64,000 bases of DNA, from assembly GCA_900545585.1 (NCBI GenBank), contig UQZR01000005.1, forward strand, positions 35,658 through 99,657, written 5' to 3'. A program made the translations under genes and the position numbers. How positions within the stretch are numbered: the stretch's first letter is position 1; every line of letters starts with the position of its first letter. Of the stretch, positions 56,325-63,810 are shown one piece after another. The stretch comes from an uncultured Eubacteriales bacterium (GTDB lineage: Bacteria; Bacillota; Clostridia; Oscillospirales; Oscillospiraceae). The notes beneath the pieces were generated by a model. It was not told the DNA's origin. It did not search any database and was given only the letters and a program-made list of their open reading frames with translations.

Positions 56325-56485
56325 AACAAAATCTGTCCGGTAGGTAAGGCTACCGCGAGGGATATGGGCTGCTGCCGCGAAATGGTGGAGACACCATAAG
56401 ATGGTTTGAGCAGGTACTATCGAAACCAAGGTAGTATCTAACGCAGCTTCACCGCCCCGCGATGCTAAAGCTTGTTACGGTACGC
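56325..56485 (+). promoter_or_regulatory. M-box (ykoK) magnesium riboswitch
   Basis: The leader holds the M-box conserved blocks in order: GGTAAGGCTACC (56343-56354; compare GGTGAGGCTCCT in B. subtilis mgtE), GATATGGGCTGCTGCC (56361-56376), GGTAGTATCTAACGCAGC (56430-56447) and GATGCTAAAGCTTGTTAC (56461-56478). The aptamer binds Mg2+. A terminator-like hairpin downstream and mgtE after that give the standard arrangement: high Mg2+ should stop transcription. Position, block order and target gene all agree. Confidence 0.9.
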
Positions 56486-56516
56486 AGGCCGCCATTTTTG
56501 CGGCCACATTATGGTA

Positions 56517-56552
56517 CGCAGCAGGCATTTCCGCCGGCTGCGTTTACTTTTT
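56517..56552 (+). terminator. M-box expression-platform terminator
   Basis: CGCAGC/GCTGCG stem, extended with internal GGC/GCC pairing, followed by TTTACTTTTT. A second hairpin (GGCCGC/GCGGCC, 56488-56506) lies between it and the aptamer and may be the antiterminator partner. Confidence 0.65.
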
Positions 56553-56572
56553 CCGGAAAGGAGGGACAGGCC

Positions 56573-57958
56573 GTGATCGACTATCAGGAGGAGCTGGACC
56601 GCTATTTAGAGCAGATCGGTGAGCTGGCGCACAACAAGGAATACGCCAGACTGCGGGACCTGTTCCTGCCTATGGAGCCCGCCGACATTGCCCTGCTGCT
56701 GGAGGAATCCGGCTCTGAGCTGATGCCCCTGCTGTACCGTCTGCTGCCTAAGGAGACGGCGGCGGAGGTGTTCGTGGAGCTGGAGCCGGAGAGTCAGGAG
56801 ATGCTCATCAACGGCTTTTCCAACACCGAGCTGAAGGAAGTGCTGGACGAGCTGTACCTGGACGACGCCGTGGACATCGTGGAGGAGATGCCTGCCAGCG
56901 TGGTCATCCGCATTCTGGATAAGGCCACGCCGGAGATGCGCAAATCTATCAACGAGATCCTGAAATATCCCGAGGATTCCGCCGGCTCCATCATGAACAT
57001 GGAGTTCCTGTCCCTGAAGAAGGATATGACGGTGGAGGATGCCTTCAAGCGCATCCGCCGCATCGGCGGCGAGCTGGAGACCATCAACATCCTGTACGTC
57101 ACCGACCCCACCCGCCGTCTGCTGGGTGTGCTGTCTGTCCGTGACCTGCTGCTGGCCAACGAGGACGACATCATTGAGGACATCATGGACCCCGACGTGG
57201 TCTGGGCCCGCACCATGGACGACAAGGAGGATGTGGCCCAGGCCCTGAACAAATACAACTTCCTGGCCCTGCCCATCGTGGACATGGAGAATCGTCTGGT
57301 GGGTATCGTCACCGTGGACGACGCTATGGACGTCATCGAGGAGGAGACCACGGAGGACTTCGAGAAGATGGCCGCCATGCTGCCGTCGGACAAGCCGTAT
57401 CTCCGCACCGGCGTCATCGCCACGTGGAAGTCCCGCCTGCCATGGCTGATGATCCTGATGCTGTCCGCCACGTTCACCGGCATGATCCTGAACCACTACG
57501 AAAACGCACTGGCCGCGTGCCTGGTGCTGAACGCCTATATCCCCATGCTGTCCGGCACCGGCGGCAACTCCGGCACACAGGCCTCCGTGGCCGTCATCCG
57601 TGCCCTGAGTCTGGACGAGGTGGACTTCTCCGACGTGCTGAAGGTGCTGTGGAAGGAGCTGCGGGTGTCGCTGCTGTGCGGCCTCTGCCTGGCAGGCGCC
57701 AACTTTGTGAAGATGCTGGTGGTGGACCGCACGCTGCTGGGCAACGCAGAGGTAACGCCCATGGTGTGTCTGGTGGTATGCCTGACGGTGCTGTTCGTGG
57801 TGGTCTTTGCCAAGTGCGTAGGCTGCTCCCTGCCGCTTCTGGCGGAAAAGGTGGGACTGGACCCCGCCGTCATGGCCAGTCCCTTCATCTCCACCGTCGT
57901 GGATGCCACCAGCCTGCTGATCTACTTCCGGTTTGCATCGTGGCTGCTGGGCATCTGA
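56573..57958 (+). CDS. mgtE: Magnesium transporter MgtE
   Basis: A 461-residue Mg2+ channel. It has the N-terminal superhelical domain (residues 1-130; MEPADIALLLEESG ... LPKETAAEVFVEL), a pair of CBS domains (about 135-260; NILYVTDPTRRLLGVLSVRDLLL), a plug helix, and five TM helices (from about 290) with the pore motif PMLSGTGGNSGTQASVAVIRAL. It takes up Mg2+ when internal levels are low. The start is GTG at 56573 with AAGGAGG at 9 bases; a longer frame from 56462 would include the riboswitch terminator and is rejected. Confidence 0.95.
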   Translation: MIDYQEELDRYLEQIGELAHNKEYARLRDLFLPMEPADIALLLEESGSELMPLLYRLLPKETAAEVFVELEPESQEMLINGFSNTELKEVLDELYLDDAVDIVEEMPASVVIRILDKATPEMRKSINEILKYPEDSAGSIMNMEFLSLKKDMTVEDAFKRIRRIGGELETINILYVTDPTRRLLGVLSVRDLLLANEDDIIEDIMDPDVVWARTMDDKEDVAQALNKYNFLALPIVDMENRLVGIVTVDDAMDVIEEETTEDFEKMAAMLPSDKPYLRTGVIATWKSRLPWLMILMLSATFTGMILNHYENALAACLVLNAYIPMLSGTGGNSGTQASVAVIRALSLDEVDFSDVLKVLWKELRVSLLCGLCLAGANFVKMLVVDRTLLGNAEVTPMVCLVVCLTVLFVVVFAKCVGCSLPLLAEKVGLDPAVMASPFISTVVDATSLLIYFRFASWLLGI

Positions 57959-58004
57959 AAAAATCCCATTTCCGGCAGGCATAGCGCCGCGGTTTTCGGA
58001 CAAG

Positions 58005-58042
58005 ATAGAGTTGGGTCGTATGGCCTGACTCTATTTTTCTTT
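58005..58042 (+). terminator. Terminator after mgtE
   Basis: Stem ATAGAGT/ACTCTAT with inner pairing, followed by TTTTCTTTT. Located 16 bases before the DUF1540 gene. Confidence 0.72.
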
Positions 58043-58058
58043 TACGGGAGGAAACGCC

Positions 58059-58253
58059 ATGAATCGCGCTTGTACCAACGACGGGTGCAGCTGCACCCCC
58101 AATTCTTCCATCAAGTGTACCGTCACCAACTGCGCCCACCACTGCAAGGACGTGAACAACTGCGGCCTCAGCTCCATTCAGGTGGGCACCCATGAGAGCA
58201 ACCCCTCCATGGACCAGTGCACCGACTGTCAGAGCTATCAGAAGTGCCAGTGA
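58059..58253 (+). CDS. DUF1540 cysteine-rich protein
   Basis: A 64-residue protein with ten cysteines. The two halves have CTxxxCxCxPNSSIKCTVTNCAHHCKDVNNC and a C-terminal CTDCQSYQKCQ, the DUF1540 pattern. Members are common in spore-forming Clostridia; they are presumed to bind metal, but the function is unknown. ATG 58059 follows GGGAGG. No clear promoter was seen, so it could be read through from mgtE despite the hairpin, or use a sporulation sigma factor. Confidence 0.9.
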   Translation: MNRACTNDGCSCTPNSSIKCTVTNCAHHCKDVNNCGLSSIQVGTHESNPSMDQCTDCQSYQKCQ

Positions 58254-58310
58254 CCCCTGCCGCCCCGCGTGCCCTGCACGCGGGGTACATATCCCAAGGA
58301 GGTGACGCTC

Positions 58311-58664
58311 TTGCGCATGCCGGCAAAATACGCCGCGTCCGCTGTTCTGGCCGGCGCCGCCAACGGCTGCTTCGGCGGAGGCGGCGGCATGGTGCTGCTG
58401 CCCCTGCTCACCCGCTGGTGCCGTGTGGAGGAAAAGACCGCCTTCGCCACCTGCGTGGCGGTGATCCTGCCCTTCTGCGTGGTATCCGCCGCCATATACC
58501 TGCTACGCACGCCCTTTGACTTTACGCAGGCCCTGCCCTACCTGCTGGGCGGACTGGCCGGTGGATTCGTGGGCGGAAAGCTGTTCCCGCGGGTGCCCGC
58601 CCCGTGGCTGCGGTATCTGTTCGCCGCCTTCCTCGTGTACGGCGGCATCCGGTACCTTCTGTGA
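58311..58664 (+). CDS. TauE/SafE-type transporter half, N-terminal partner
   Basis: A 117-residue membrane protein with about four TM segments and the TSUP signature GAANGCFGGGGGMVLLPLL. Full-length TauE/SafE proteins are about 250 residues with two such halves. Here the frame stops after one half and the second half is the next gene. The start is taken as TTG at 58311 because AGGAGGTG lies 8 bases before it; an ATG at 58317 is also possible. The two genes overlap by four bases (GTGA). Sulfite, sulfonate or thiosulfate export or uptake are family roles; the substrate is unknown. Confidence 0.8.
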   Translation: MRMPAKYAASAVLAGAANGCFGGGGGMVLLPLLTRWCRVEEKTAFATCVAVILPFCVVSAAIYLLRTPFDFTQALPYLLGGLAGGFVGGKLFPRVPAPWLRYLFAAFLVYGGIRYLL

Positions 58665-59035
58665 CGGCGTGGCTCCTGCCGGTGCTGGCAGGCTTCTGCA
58701 CCGGTATCCTGTCGGCCTGGGGCGTGGGCGGCGGCACCCTGCTGTTGCTGCTGATGACCCTGTTTTTTGGCGTGGCGCAGGCGGACGCCATGGCCATCAA
58801 CCTATTGTACTTCCTGCCTACGGCGGCCATGGGCCTGCTGTATCATCGGAAAAACGGCCTGCTGGACCGCGCTGTTCTCCGTTCCGCTGTGCCCTGGGGC
58901 ACGGCGGCAGCCGCCGCCGGCGCACTGGCCGCCACCGCCGTGGACACGGACCTGCTGCGCCGCCCCTTCGGCATCTATCTGCTGCTGGCCGCAGGGAGCC
59001 TGCTGCTCCGGACGAAAAAAACGGGAAAGACCTGA
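58661..59035 (+). CDS. TauE/SafE-type transporter half, C-terminal partner
   Basis: A 124-residue membrane protein with about four TM segments and a second TSUP signature, SAWGVGGGTLLLLLMTL. The start is GTG at 58661, overlapping the stop of the first half; no separate ribosome site is clear, so translation is coupled. The two halves together match one full TauE/SafE protein, so a heterodimer is likely. The two halves are in different reading frames (offset by the 4-base overlap), so a simple sequencing frameshift in one gene cannot be excluded but the clean overlap argues for a true split. Confidence 0.8.
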   Translation: MTAWLLPVLAGFCTGILSAWGVGGGTLLLLLMTLFFGVAQADAMAINLLYFLPTAAMGLLYHRKNGLLDRAVLRSAVPWGTAAAAAGALAATAVDTDLLRRPFGIYLLLAAGSLLLRTKKTGKT

Positions 59036-59051
59036 GCGGTCTTTCCCGTTT
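59017..59051. terminator. Bidirectional terminator after the TSUP pair
   Basis: A perfect 15-bp stem (AAAACGGGAAAGACC) with TTTT ends, which overlaps the stop of the second TSUP gene and faces the convergent htrA. Confidence 0.88.
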
Positions 59052-59065
59052 TCGCGTATGTCGTA

Positions 59066-60346
59066 TCAGTCCGCGTTGGCGTACAGCGGCACGTCCACAT
59101 CGAACGTCTGCCCGTCCCGCAGCACCGTCAGCGTGATGGTGTCGCCCACCAGATGGGTGCGCCGCACCGCCATCAGATCGTCGATACTGCCCAGCGCCTG
59201 CCCATCGGCCCGCAGCAGCACGTCATCGGGCCGGATGCCCATCTCCGCCGCGCCGTAGCCGTCGCTGACGGTGTAGACCACCACGCGGCCGTCGTCGCTG
59301 TTCATCACGGTGATGCCCAGCACAGGGATGCCGCGAAACTGGCCGTTGGCGATGAGATCGTTCACCACGAAGCAGAAGCTGCTGCTGGGCAGGGCAAAGC
59401 CCAGACCCTCCACCGTGGCCTCCTCCGCATTTCCGCTGCCGCTCATCTTCAGGGTATTGACGCCGATGACCTGCCCGTACTCATTGATGAGAGGACCGCC
59501 GGAGTTGCCGTTGTTCAGGGCGGCGGTGGTCTGGATGAGGGTCATGACGCGTCCCTCCATCTGCACATTGCGGTTGATGGCGGAGATGATGCCCTCGGTC
59601 AGGGTACCCCGCAGCTCCACGCCCAGCGGGTTGCCGATGGCGTACACCGTGTCGCCCACACGGCACTGGTCGCTGTCGCCGAACTCCGCCGTGGGCAGGT
59701 CCTCCGCGTCCACAGCCTTCAGCACCGCCAGATCCTGATCCTCATCATAGCCCACCAGCTCCGCATCGTAGGTGTATCCGGTGTCCAGCGCGATCCAGCA
59801 GCTCCTGCCGCCGGAGATGACGTGGGCGTTGGTGACGATGTACCCATCGGAGGTCATGATGATGCCGGTACCCACGCTGGCGTTCTCGCCCTGGTCCGCC
59901 ACCACCAGCACCGTGGCGGGGTTCACCTTTGCGTAGACATCCTGAATGGTCAGCTTCTCGCCGCCGGCCTCCTCACAGACGAGGGACACGCCCGCCTCTC
60001 CCTTGACACGGGGGATGGTGGTCTTTTCCGTCTTGAAAATATTCACGATGCTGCTGGCGTCGCTGTCGCCGTCCCCGTCGCCGTCCAGCGGCGGCGTCTC
60101 GCCGCTGCCCTGCGTCAGAGACCAGATGACCCCTGCGGCCACCGCCAGCATCAGCACGCCCATGGCGATGAGGAATATCCACAGTCCCTTCCTGCTCCGT
60201 TTTCTGGGCGGAGGGGGCGCGGCACCGGCGGGCATGGGGCGGGGCTGCACGTAGTAGTCCACCACCTCGCGTCCCTCGGGGCGGACGTACCACTGTACGA
60301 CCTCCCGAGGCTCCTCTGTCAGCTTTTCTCTGTTTTCATCCTGCAT
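59066..60346 (-). CDS. htrA: HtrA/DegP-like membrane-anchored serine protease with PDZ domain
   Basis: A 426-residue protease. A cytoplasmic N-terminus is followed by one TM helix (about residues 55-77), an acidic linker, the trypsin-like domain with His175 in IVTNAHVI, Asp205 in DEDQDLAVL and Ser282 in LNNGNSGGPLI, and a C-terminal PDZ domain (about 345-426). It degrades or refolds misfolded proteins outside the membrane. The ATG at 60346 is preferred over a TTG at 60373 for its GAGAGGA site. It is the third gene of an operon after a response regulator and histidine kinase, as in CssRS-HtrA-type secretion stress loci. Confidence 0.93.
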   Translation of the reverse strand: MQDENREKLTEEPREVVQWYVRPEGREVVDYYVQPRPMPAGAAPPPPRKRSRKGLWIFLIAMGVLMLAVAAGVIWSLTQGSGETPPLDGDGDGDSDASSIVNIFKTEKTTIPRVKGEAGVSLVCEEAGGEKLTIQDVYAKVNPATVLVVADQGENASVGTGIIMTSDGYIVTNAHVISGGRSCWIALDTGYTYDAELVGYDEDQDLAVLKAVDAEDLPTAEFGDSDQCRVGDTVYAIGNPLGVELRGTLTEGIISAINRNVQMEGRVMTLIQTTAALNNGNSGGPLINEYGQVIGVNTLKMSGSGNAEEATVEGLGFALPSSSFCFVVNDLIANGQFRGIPVLGITVMNSDDGRVVVYTVSDGYGAAEMGIRPDDVLLRADGQALGSIDDLMAVRRTHLVGDTITLTVLRDGQTFDVDVPLYANAD

Positions 60347-60369
60347 ACGGTGCTTCCTCTCTGCGCGGC

Positions 60370-61812
60370 TCAACGAGCCATCTGCATGGTAAACGTAAAG
60401 GCGGTGACGCCGTTTTCACTGGTGACGGTGATCTTCTCCTTGTGCTGGGTCAGAATGGTCTTGACGATGTACAGCCCCAGGCCGTAGCCGTCCTTGTCCT
60501 CGCTGCGGGACTTGTCCGACTTGTGGAACCGCTCGAACAGCAGAGGGATCTCCTCGGCAGGGATGGTCTGCCCCTGATTGCGCACGGTGACGTAGGCCTT
60601 CTCGCCGTTGACGGCCAGTCCCAGATACAGGGTGGACTGGGGCGCGGCGAACTTGGCCGCGTTCTCCAGCAGGTTGTAGATCACCTGAGTGATGAGATCC
60701 CGGTCTCCCTGCACCATCACGGAGTCCTCGGGGATCTCCGCATCCACGTCCAGCCCGCGGATCATGATCTTCTGCTCCATGGACAGCAGGGCGATGCGGG
60801 CGGATTCGCACAGGTCGAACTCCTCCTTCTTCATCTCCTGGTTCTGGATCTGGGAGATGTCCAGCATACGCCGCACCAGACGGCTGAGCCGCCGGCTCTC
60901 GTCAGAGATGATCTGCAAATACTGCCGTTCCTTCTCCGGTGGGATGGTGCCGTCCAGAATGCCATCGGTATAACCGGCGATGGTAGTCATAGGCGTTTTC
61001 AGCTCGTGGGACACGTTGGCAATGAAGTCGCGGCGCTGCCGCTCCGTCTCCTGCAGCGAATCTGCCATGGCGTTGAATGCCGTGGCCAGCTCGCCGATCT
61101 CGCCGCCGCTGCTGGTCTCCTGCATCCGCACGTCAAAGTTGCCGCCGGCGTAGGCCCGGGTGGCCTGCACCATCTCGGTGATGGGCTTGATCTGCTGCAT
61201 GGACGTAACGGAGCTGGTGACGAAGGCAATGAGCAGGATGATGGCGCTGAGCATGAAAAACAGGCCGATGAACGACCGCCACATCTCCATCAGCGCCGTG
61301 CCGTCCATGACGGCCAGCACCAGGCCCAGCACATTCCCGCTCTCGTCGGTCATGGGCACGCCCACCACGAACTTCTTCTGCTCGTAGACGCCCACGGTAC
61401 TGCGCCCCTCGTAGCCGTTTTCGTTGGAGAACGTCGTTTCCACGATCTCCTCCGGCACCCGGACGGACTTGCCCACCAGCCCCGCGTCGGATGTCAGGAG
61501 CACGTCGCCCTTCCTGTTGCAGATCAGGAAGTCCACGTCCGTCATGCGGGACGCCACGCCCGCCAGCGACCGCAGCGCGTCCTCCTGTGTATTCTCCGTG
61601 TCGTCGCCGGCCAGCAGGTAGTTCACCGACAGCTGAGAGATCAGGTTGGCCCGATCCCGCATCTCGCTGCGCTTTTCCTCCACGGTGTAGTTGTAGCTCA
61701 GGGTGTAGAACGATACACCCAACAGTACCATGGTCAGCAGCACCATACCGGCGCTGAGCATGAACTGCCGCCAGTACAGGCTGTCCATGGCACGCTTGAT
61801 CCTCTCCCGCAT
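60370..61812 (-). CDS. Sensor histidine kinase (CssS/PhoR type)
   Basis: A 480-residue kinase: TM1 about residues 17-39, an extracytoplasmic sensor of about 140 residues, TM2 about 181-203, HAMP about 204-255, HisKA with His269 in NVSHELKTPMTTIAGY, and HATPase with NLLENAAKFA and GYGLGLYIVK. The response regulator gene ends 4 bases before its ATG at 61812 and the htrA start lies 23 bases after its stop, so all three share a transcript. This arrangement suggests sensing of protein misfolding at the envelope, by analogy with B. subtilis CssS. The sensor domain itself is not diagnostic. Confidence 0.92.
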   Translation of the reverse strand: MRERIKRAMDSLYWRQFMLSAGMVLLTMVLLGVSFYTLSYNYTVEEKRSEMRDRANLISQLSVNYLLAGDDTENTQEDALRSLAGVASRMTDVDFLICNRKGDVLLTSDAGLVGKSVRVPEEIVETTFSNENGYEGRSTVGVYEQKKFVVGVPMTDESGNVLGLVLAVMDGTALMEMWRSFIGLFFMLSAIILLIAFVTSSVTSMQQIKPITEMVQATRAYAGGNFDVRMQETSSGGEIGELATAFNAMADSLQETERQRRDFIANVSHELKTPMTTIAGYTDGILDGTIPPEKERQYLQIISDESRRLSRLVRRMLDISQIQNQEMKKEEFDLCESARIALLSMEQKIMIRGLDVDAEIPEDSVMVQGDRDLITQVIYNLLENAAKFAAPQSTLYLGLAVNGEKAYVTVRNQGQTIPAEEIPLLFERFHKSDKSRSEDKDGYGLGLYIVKTILTQHKEKITVTSENGVTAFTFTMQMAR

Positions 61813-61816
61813 GGCC

Positions 61817-62497
61817 TTACTTCACTTCGAACTTGTAGCCCACGCCCCACACGGTCTTGAGCTCCCACTGGTCCGAAACGTTCTCGATCTTCTCCCGCAG
61901 GCGCTTGATGTGTACGTCCACGGTACGGCTGTCGCCAAAATAATCGAAGCCCCACACCTCGTCCAGCAGCTGATTGCGGGTGTAGACGCGGTTGGGCGTG
62001 GCCGCCAGGTGGTACAGCAGCTCCAGCTCCTTGGGAGGCGTGTCCACCTTCTTGCCGTCCACCAGCAGCTCATAGCTGTCCAGATTGATCTCCAGCTTGT
62101 CGAATACCAGCTTTTTCTTGGTGTCGTCGGGGATCTCGCTGCGGCGCAGCACCGCGTTGATGCGGGCCATCAGCTCCTTCATCTCGAAGGGCTTCACCAG
62201 ATAGTCGTCGGCCCCCATCTCCAGACCGGTGATGCGGTCGCCCACATCGCTCTTGGCCGTCAGCATGATGATGGGCGTCTTGCCCTTTTCCCGGATGTGG
62301 GCGCACACGCCCCAGCCGTCCATAACAGGCAGCATGATGTCCAACAGCACCATGTCCGGCGCCCGCTTGTCATATTCCTCCACGGCTTTGCCGCCGTCGT
62401 AGGCCAGCCGGACCTCGAAGCCCTCCTTCTCCAGATACATGCGGATCAGCTCCGATATGTTGCGGTCATCCTCCACCACCAGAATGTTGCGTGCCAT
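61817..62497 (-). CDS. OmpR/PhoB-family response regulator (CssR-like position)
   Basis: A 226-residue regulator. The receiver has Asp10-Asp11, phospho-acceptor Asp53 (LLDIMLPVMDG), MLTAKSD and VKPF. A winged-helix domain follows (about 128-226) and ends in LKTVWGVGYKFEVK. It is first in the RR-HK-htrA operon. Its promoter carries three direct repeats with an 11-bp period, as expected for an OmpR/PhoP-type regulator acting on its own operon. ATG 62497 follows TTAGGAGGAG. Confidence 0.93.
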   Translation of the reverse strand: MARNILVVEDDRNISELIRMYLEKEGFEVRLAYDGGKAVEEYDKRAPDMVLLDIMLPVMDGWGVCAHIREKGKTPIIMLTAKSDVGDRITGLEMGADDYLVKPFEMKELMARINAVLRRSEIPDDTKKKLVFDKLEINLDSYELLVDGKKVDTPPKELELLYHLAATPNRVYTRNQLLDEVWGFDYFGDSRTVDVHIKRLREKIENVSDQWELKTVWGVGYKFEVK

Positions 62498-62532
62498 GGC
62501 CGTCTCCTCCTAACGGTATATTCTTACCTGTC

Positions 62533-62574
62533 ATTATACCGGCCAACCTCAATTTTTCCTGAACGTTTTGTAAA
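62533..62574 (-). promoter_or_regulatory. RR-HK-htrA promoter with three 11-bp-spaced direct repeats
   Basis: On the minus strand, TTTACA-N5-TTCAGG-N5-TTGAGG (62569-62574, 62558-62563, 62547-62552) is followed by a perfect TATAAT (62533-62538). The repeats have the same 6+5 spacing as PhoP/OmpR-family boxes and cover the -35 position. Likely bound by the response regulator encoded downstream; inferred from pattern only. Confidence 0.6.
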
Positions 62575-62606
62575 TTCGCCGGTTATTCGATGCATTGTAC
62601 CACATT

Positions 62607-63614
62607 TCACGACGTTTGTACAGTCTCCGGTACGGGCCCGATGGTGATGCCCGCGTAGTACCACGTCAGGATCTCCTGCCACGTTTTGCCCTGCCGCGCC
62701 AGCTCATTGGCGCCGTACTGGCTCATGCCCACGCCGTGGCCGTAGCCGGTGACGCGGAACGTCACCCCGTCCGCCTGCGCGTCGATGGTAAAGCAGGCCG
62801 ACCGCAGTGAGAAGATGCGCCGCACCTCCACGCCCCGCAGCGGCGTACCGCACACCTCCACGGCGCCGACCCGTCCCGACTCGTCCCGCTCCGCTTCGCC
62901 GAACCACTTGTCCGGCCCGCCGCTGTATGTCAGCTCCGGATGGGCCGCCGCCAGCAGGGCCTTTGCCTCTGCCGCCGTGAAGGACACCGTGCTGTAATAG
63001 TTGGGCACCGTCTCCTCCCCCTCGGGGCTGTCCACGCTCCGGAGATACGGCACATCGCCGCTCCACACGTCTCCGGCCTCCGCCGTCCGTCCCGCGGAGG
63101 AGGAATGGAACACCGCCAAAATAGGCTCTCCCCGGTACAGCGCCACCTGCCCGTCCGTGGCGGCCACTGCGTCCTCGATGCGTTCCTCCCACGCCGTAAA
63201 GTCATCGCCCCACTTCTCCTGCGCCGCCTCCTCAGAAAGCCAGGCGCTGCAGCAGCCGGGGTCCGTGCAGACGTCCGCGTCGGGGTGGGCCTCCTTCCGT
63301 CCCGCCGCCAGCTGATGGTACACATAGGTGCGCTCCGCCGCCGCCTGCGCCCGCAGGGCCTCCGTCTCGAAGCTGGCGGGCATCTCGCCCCGCACCACGC
63401 CCCGCAGATATGCGTCCAGCGCCATCTCCTCCGCCGTATCGCCGTCCTGCACCGTCAAAAGCACCGTACTGTCCCGCCTCCCCTGACCGGACGGCTCCTG
63501 TGCCGTGTCGTCCCCGCTCTCCGGCTCCTGCGCCGCGCTGCCGCCTGTCGTCAGATACGCACCGCCGAACAGCAGCACCGTCAGGATCAGCGCTGCCGCC
63601 ATGGATCGCCGCAT
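62607..63614 (-). CDS. spoIID: Stage II sporulation protein D (SpoIID)
   Basis: A 335-residue lytic transglycosylase of the sporulation engulfment complex (SpoIID-SpoIIM-SpoIIP). It has an N-terminal membrane anchor (residues 5-22), the catalytic Glu77 in YLRGVVRGEMPASF, ALRAQAAAERTY, a cysteine/histidine site (CTDPGCCSAW and FHSSSAGR), and the C-terminal GYGHGVGMSQYGA. It cleaves glycan strands so that the mother-cell membrane can move around the forespore. The ATG at 63614 follows GGGAGGTG. The family includes vegetative SpoIID/LytB paralogues, but the organism is spore-forming and the sequence fits the canonical form. Confidence 0.92.
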   Translation of the reverse strand: MRRSMAAALILTVLLFGGAYLTTGGSAAQEPESGDDTAQEPSGQGRRDSTVLLTVQDGDTAEEMALDAYLRGVVRGEMPASFETEALRAQAAAERTYVYHQLAAGRKEAHPDADVCTDPGCCSAWLSEEAAQEKWGDDFTAWEERIEDAVAATDGQVALYRGEPILAVFHSSSAGRTAEAGDVWSGDVPYLRSVDSPEGEETVPNYYSTVSFTAAEAKALLAAAHPELTYSGGPDKWFGEAERDESGRVGAVEVCGTPLRGVEVRRIFSLRSACFTIDAQADGVTFRVTGYGHGVGMSQYGANELARQGKTWQEILTWYYAGITIGPVPETVQTS

Positions 63615-63632
63615 ACGATCACCTCCCGCCCC

Positions 63633-63662
63633 AGTCTATGCACGGGCCTGTCCGCCGTATGC
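63633..63662 (-). promoter_or_regulatory. Possible sigma-E promoter of spoIID
   Basis: GCATACG (63656-63662), 15-base spacer, CATAGACT (63633-63640) on the minus strand, partial matches to the sigma-E -35 GHATATT and -10 CATACAMT. The gene's known regulation in Bacillus supports the guess; the match is weak. Confidence 0.3.
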
Positions 63663-63710
63663 GCGGAAATCGCCTGCGCCGCGTTTTCCGCTGCACCCTG
63701 ACGGATGCGC

Positions 63711-63810
63711 CCGTAGGGGACGGCGTCCCCGACGGCCCGCATCGGCGCACCTTCGAATACTGGCGCACTCTCGTCTATCCCTCCGTAGGGGTGGGGTTCT
63801 ACCCCGCCCG
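63711..63810. repeat. Two CGTAGGGG-type interspersed repeat units
   Basis: Units at 63711-63739 and 63783-63810 both begin CCGTAGGGG and end CCCG, with a self-complementary middle that differs (ACGGCGTCCCCGA versus TGGGGTTCTACCCC). Such repeats are widespread in many Oscillospiraceae genomes, from general knowledge; only these two are in this window. Confidence 0.5.

Noticed and set aside
56462..56572. N-terminal extension of MgtE
   Set aside because: These codons overlap the M-box and its terminator and have no MgtE similarity. The GTG at 56573 has a strong ribosome site.
58311..59035. Single TauE/SafE pseudogene with a frameshift
   Set aside because: Both halves are complete, each with its own TSUP motif, and the overlap is the clean 4-base type seen in coupled genes. 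A sequencing error remains possible.
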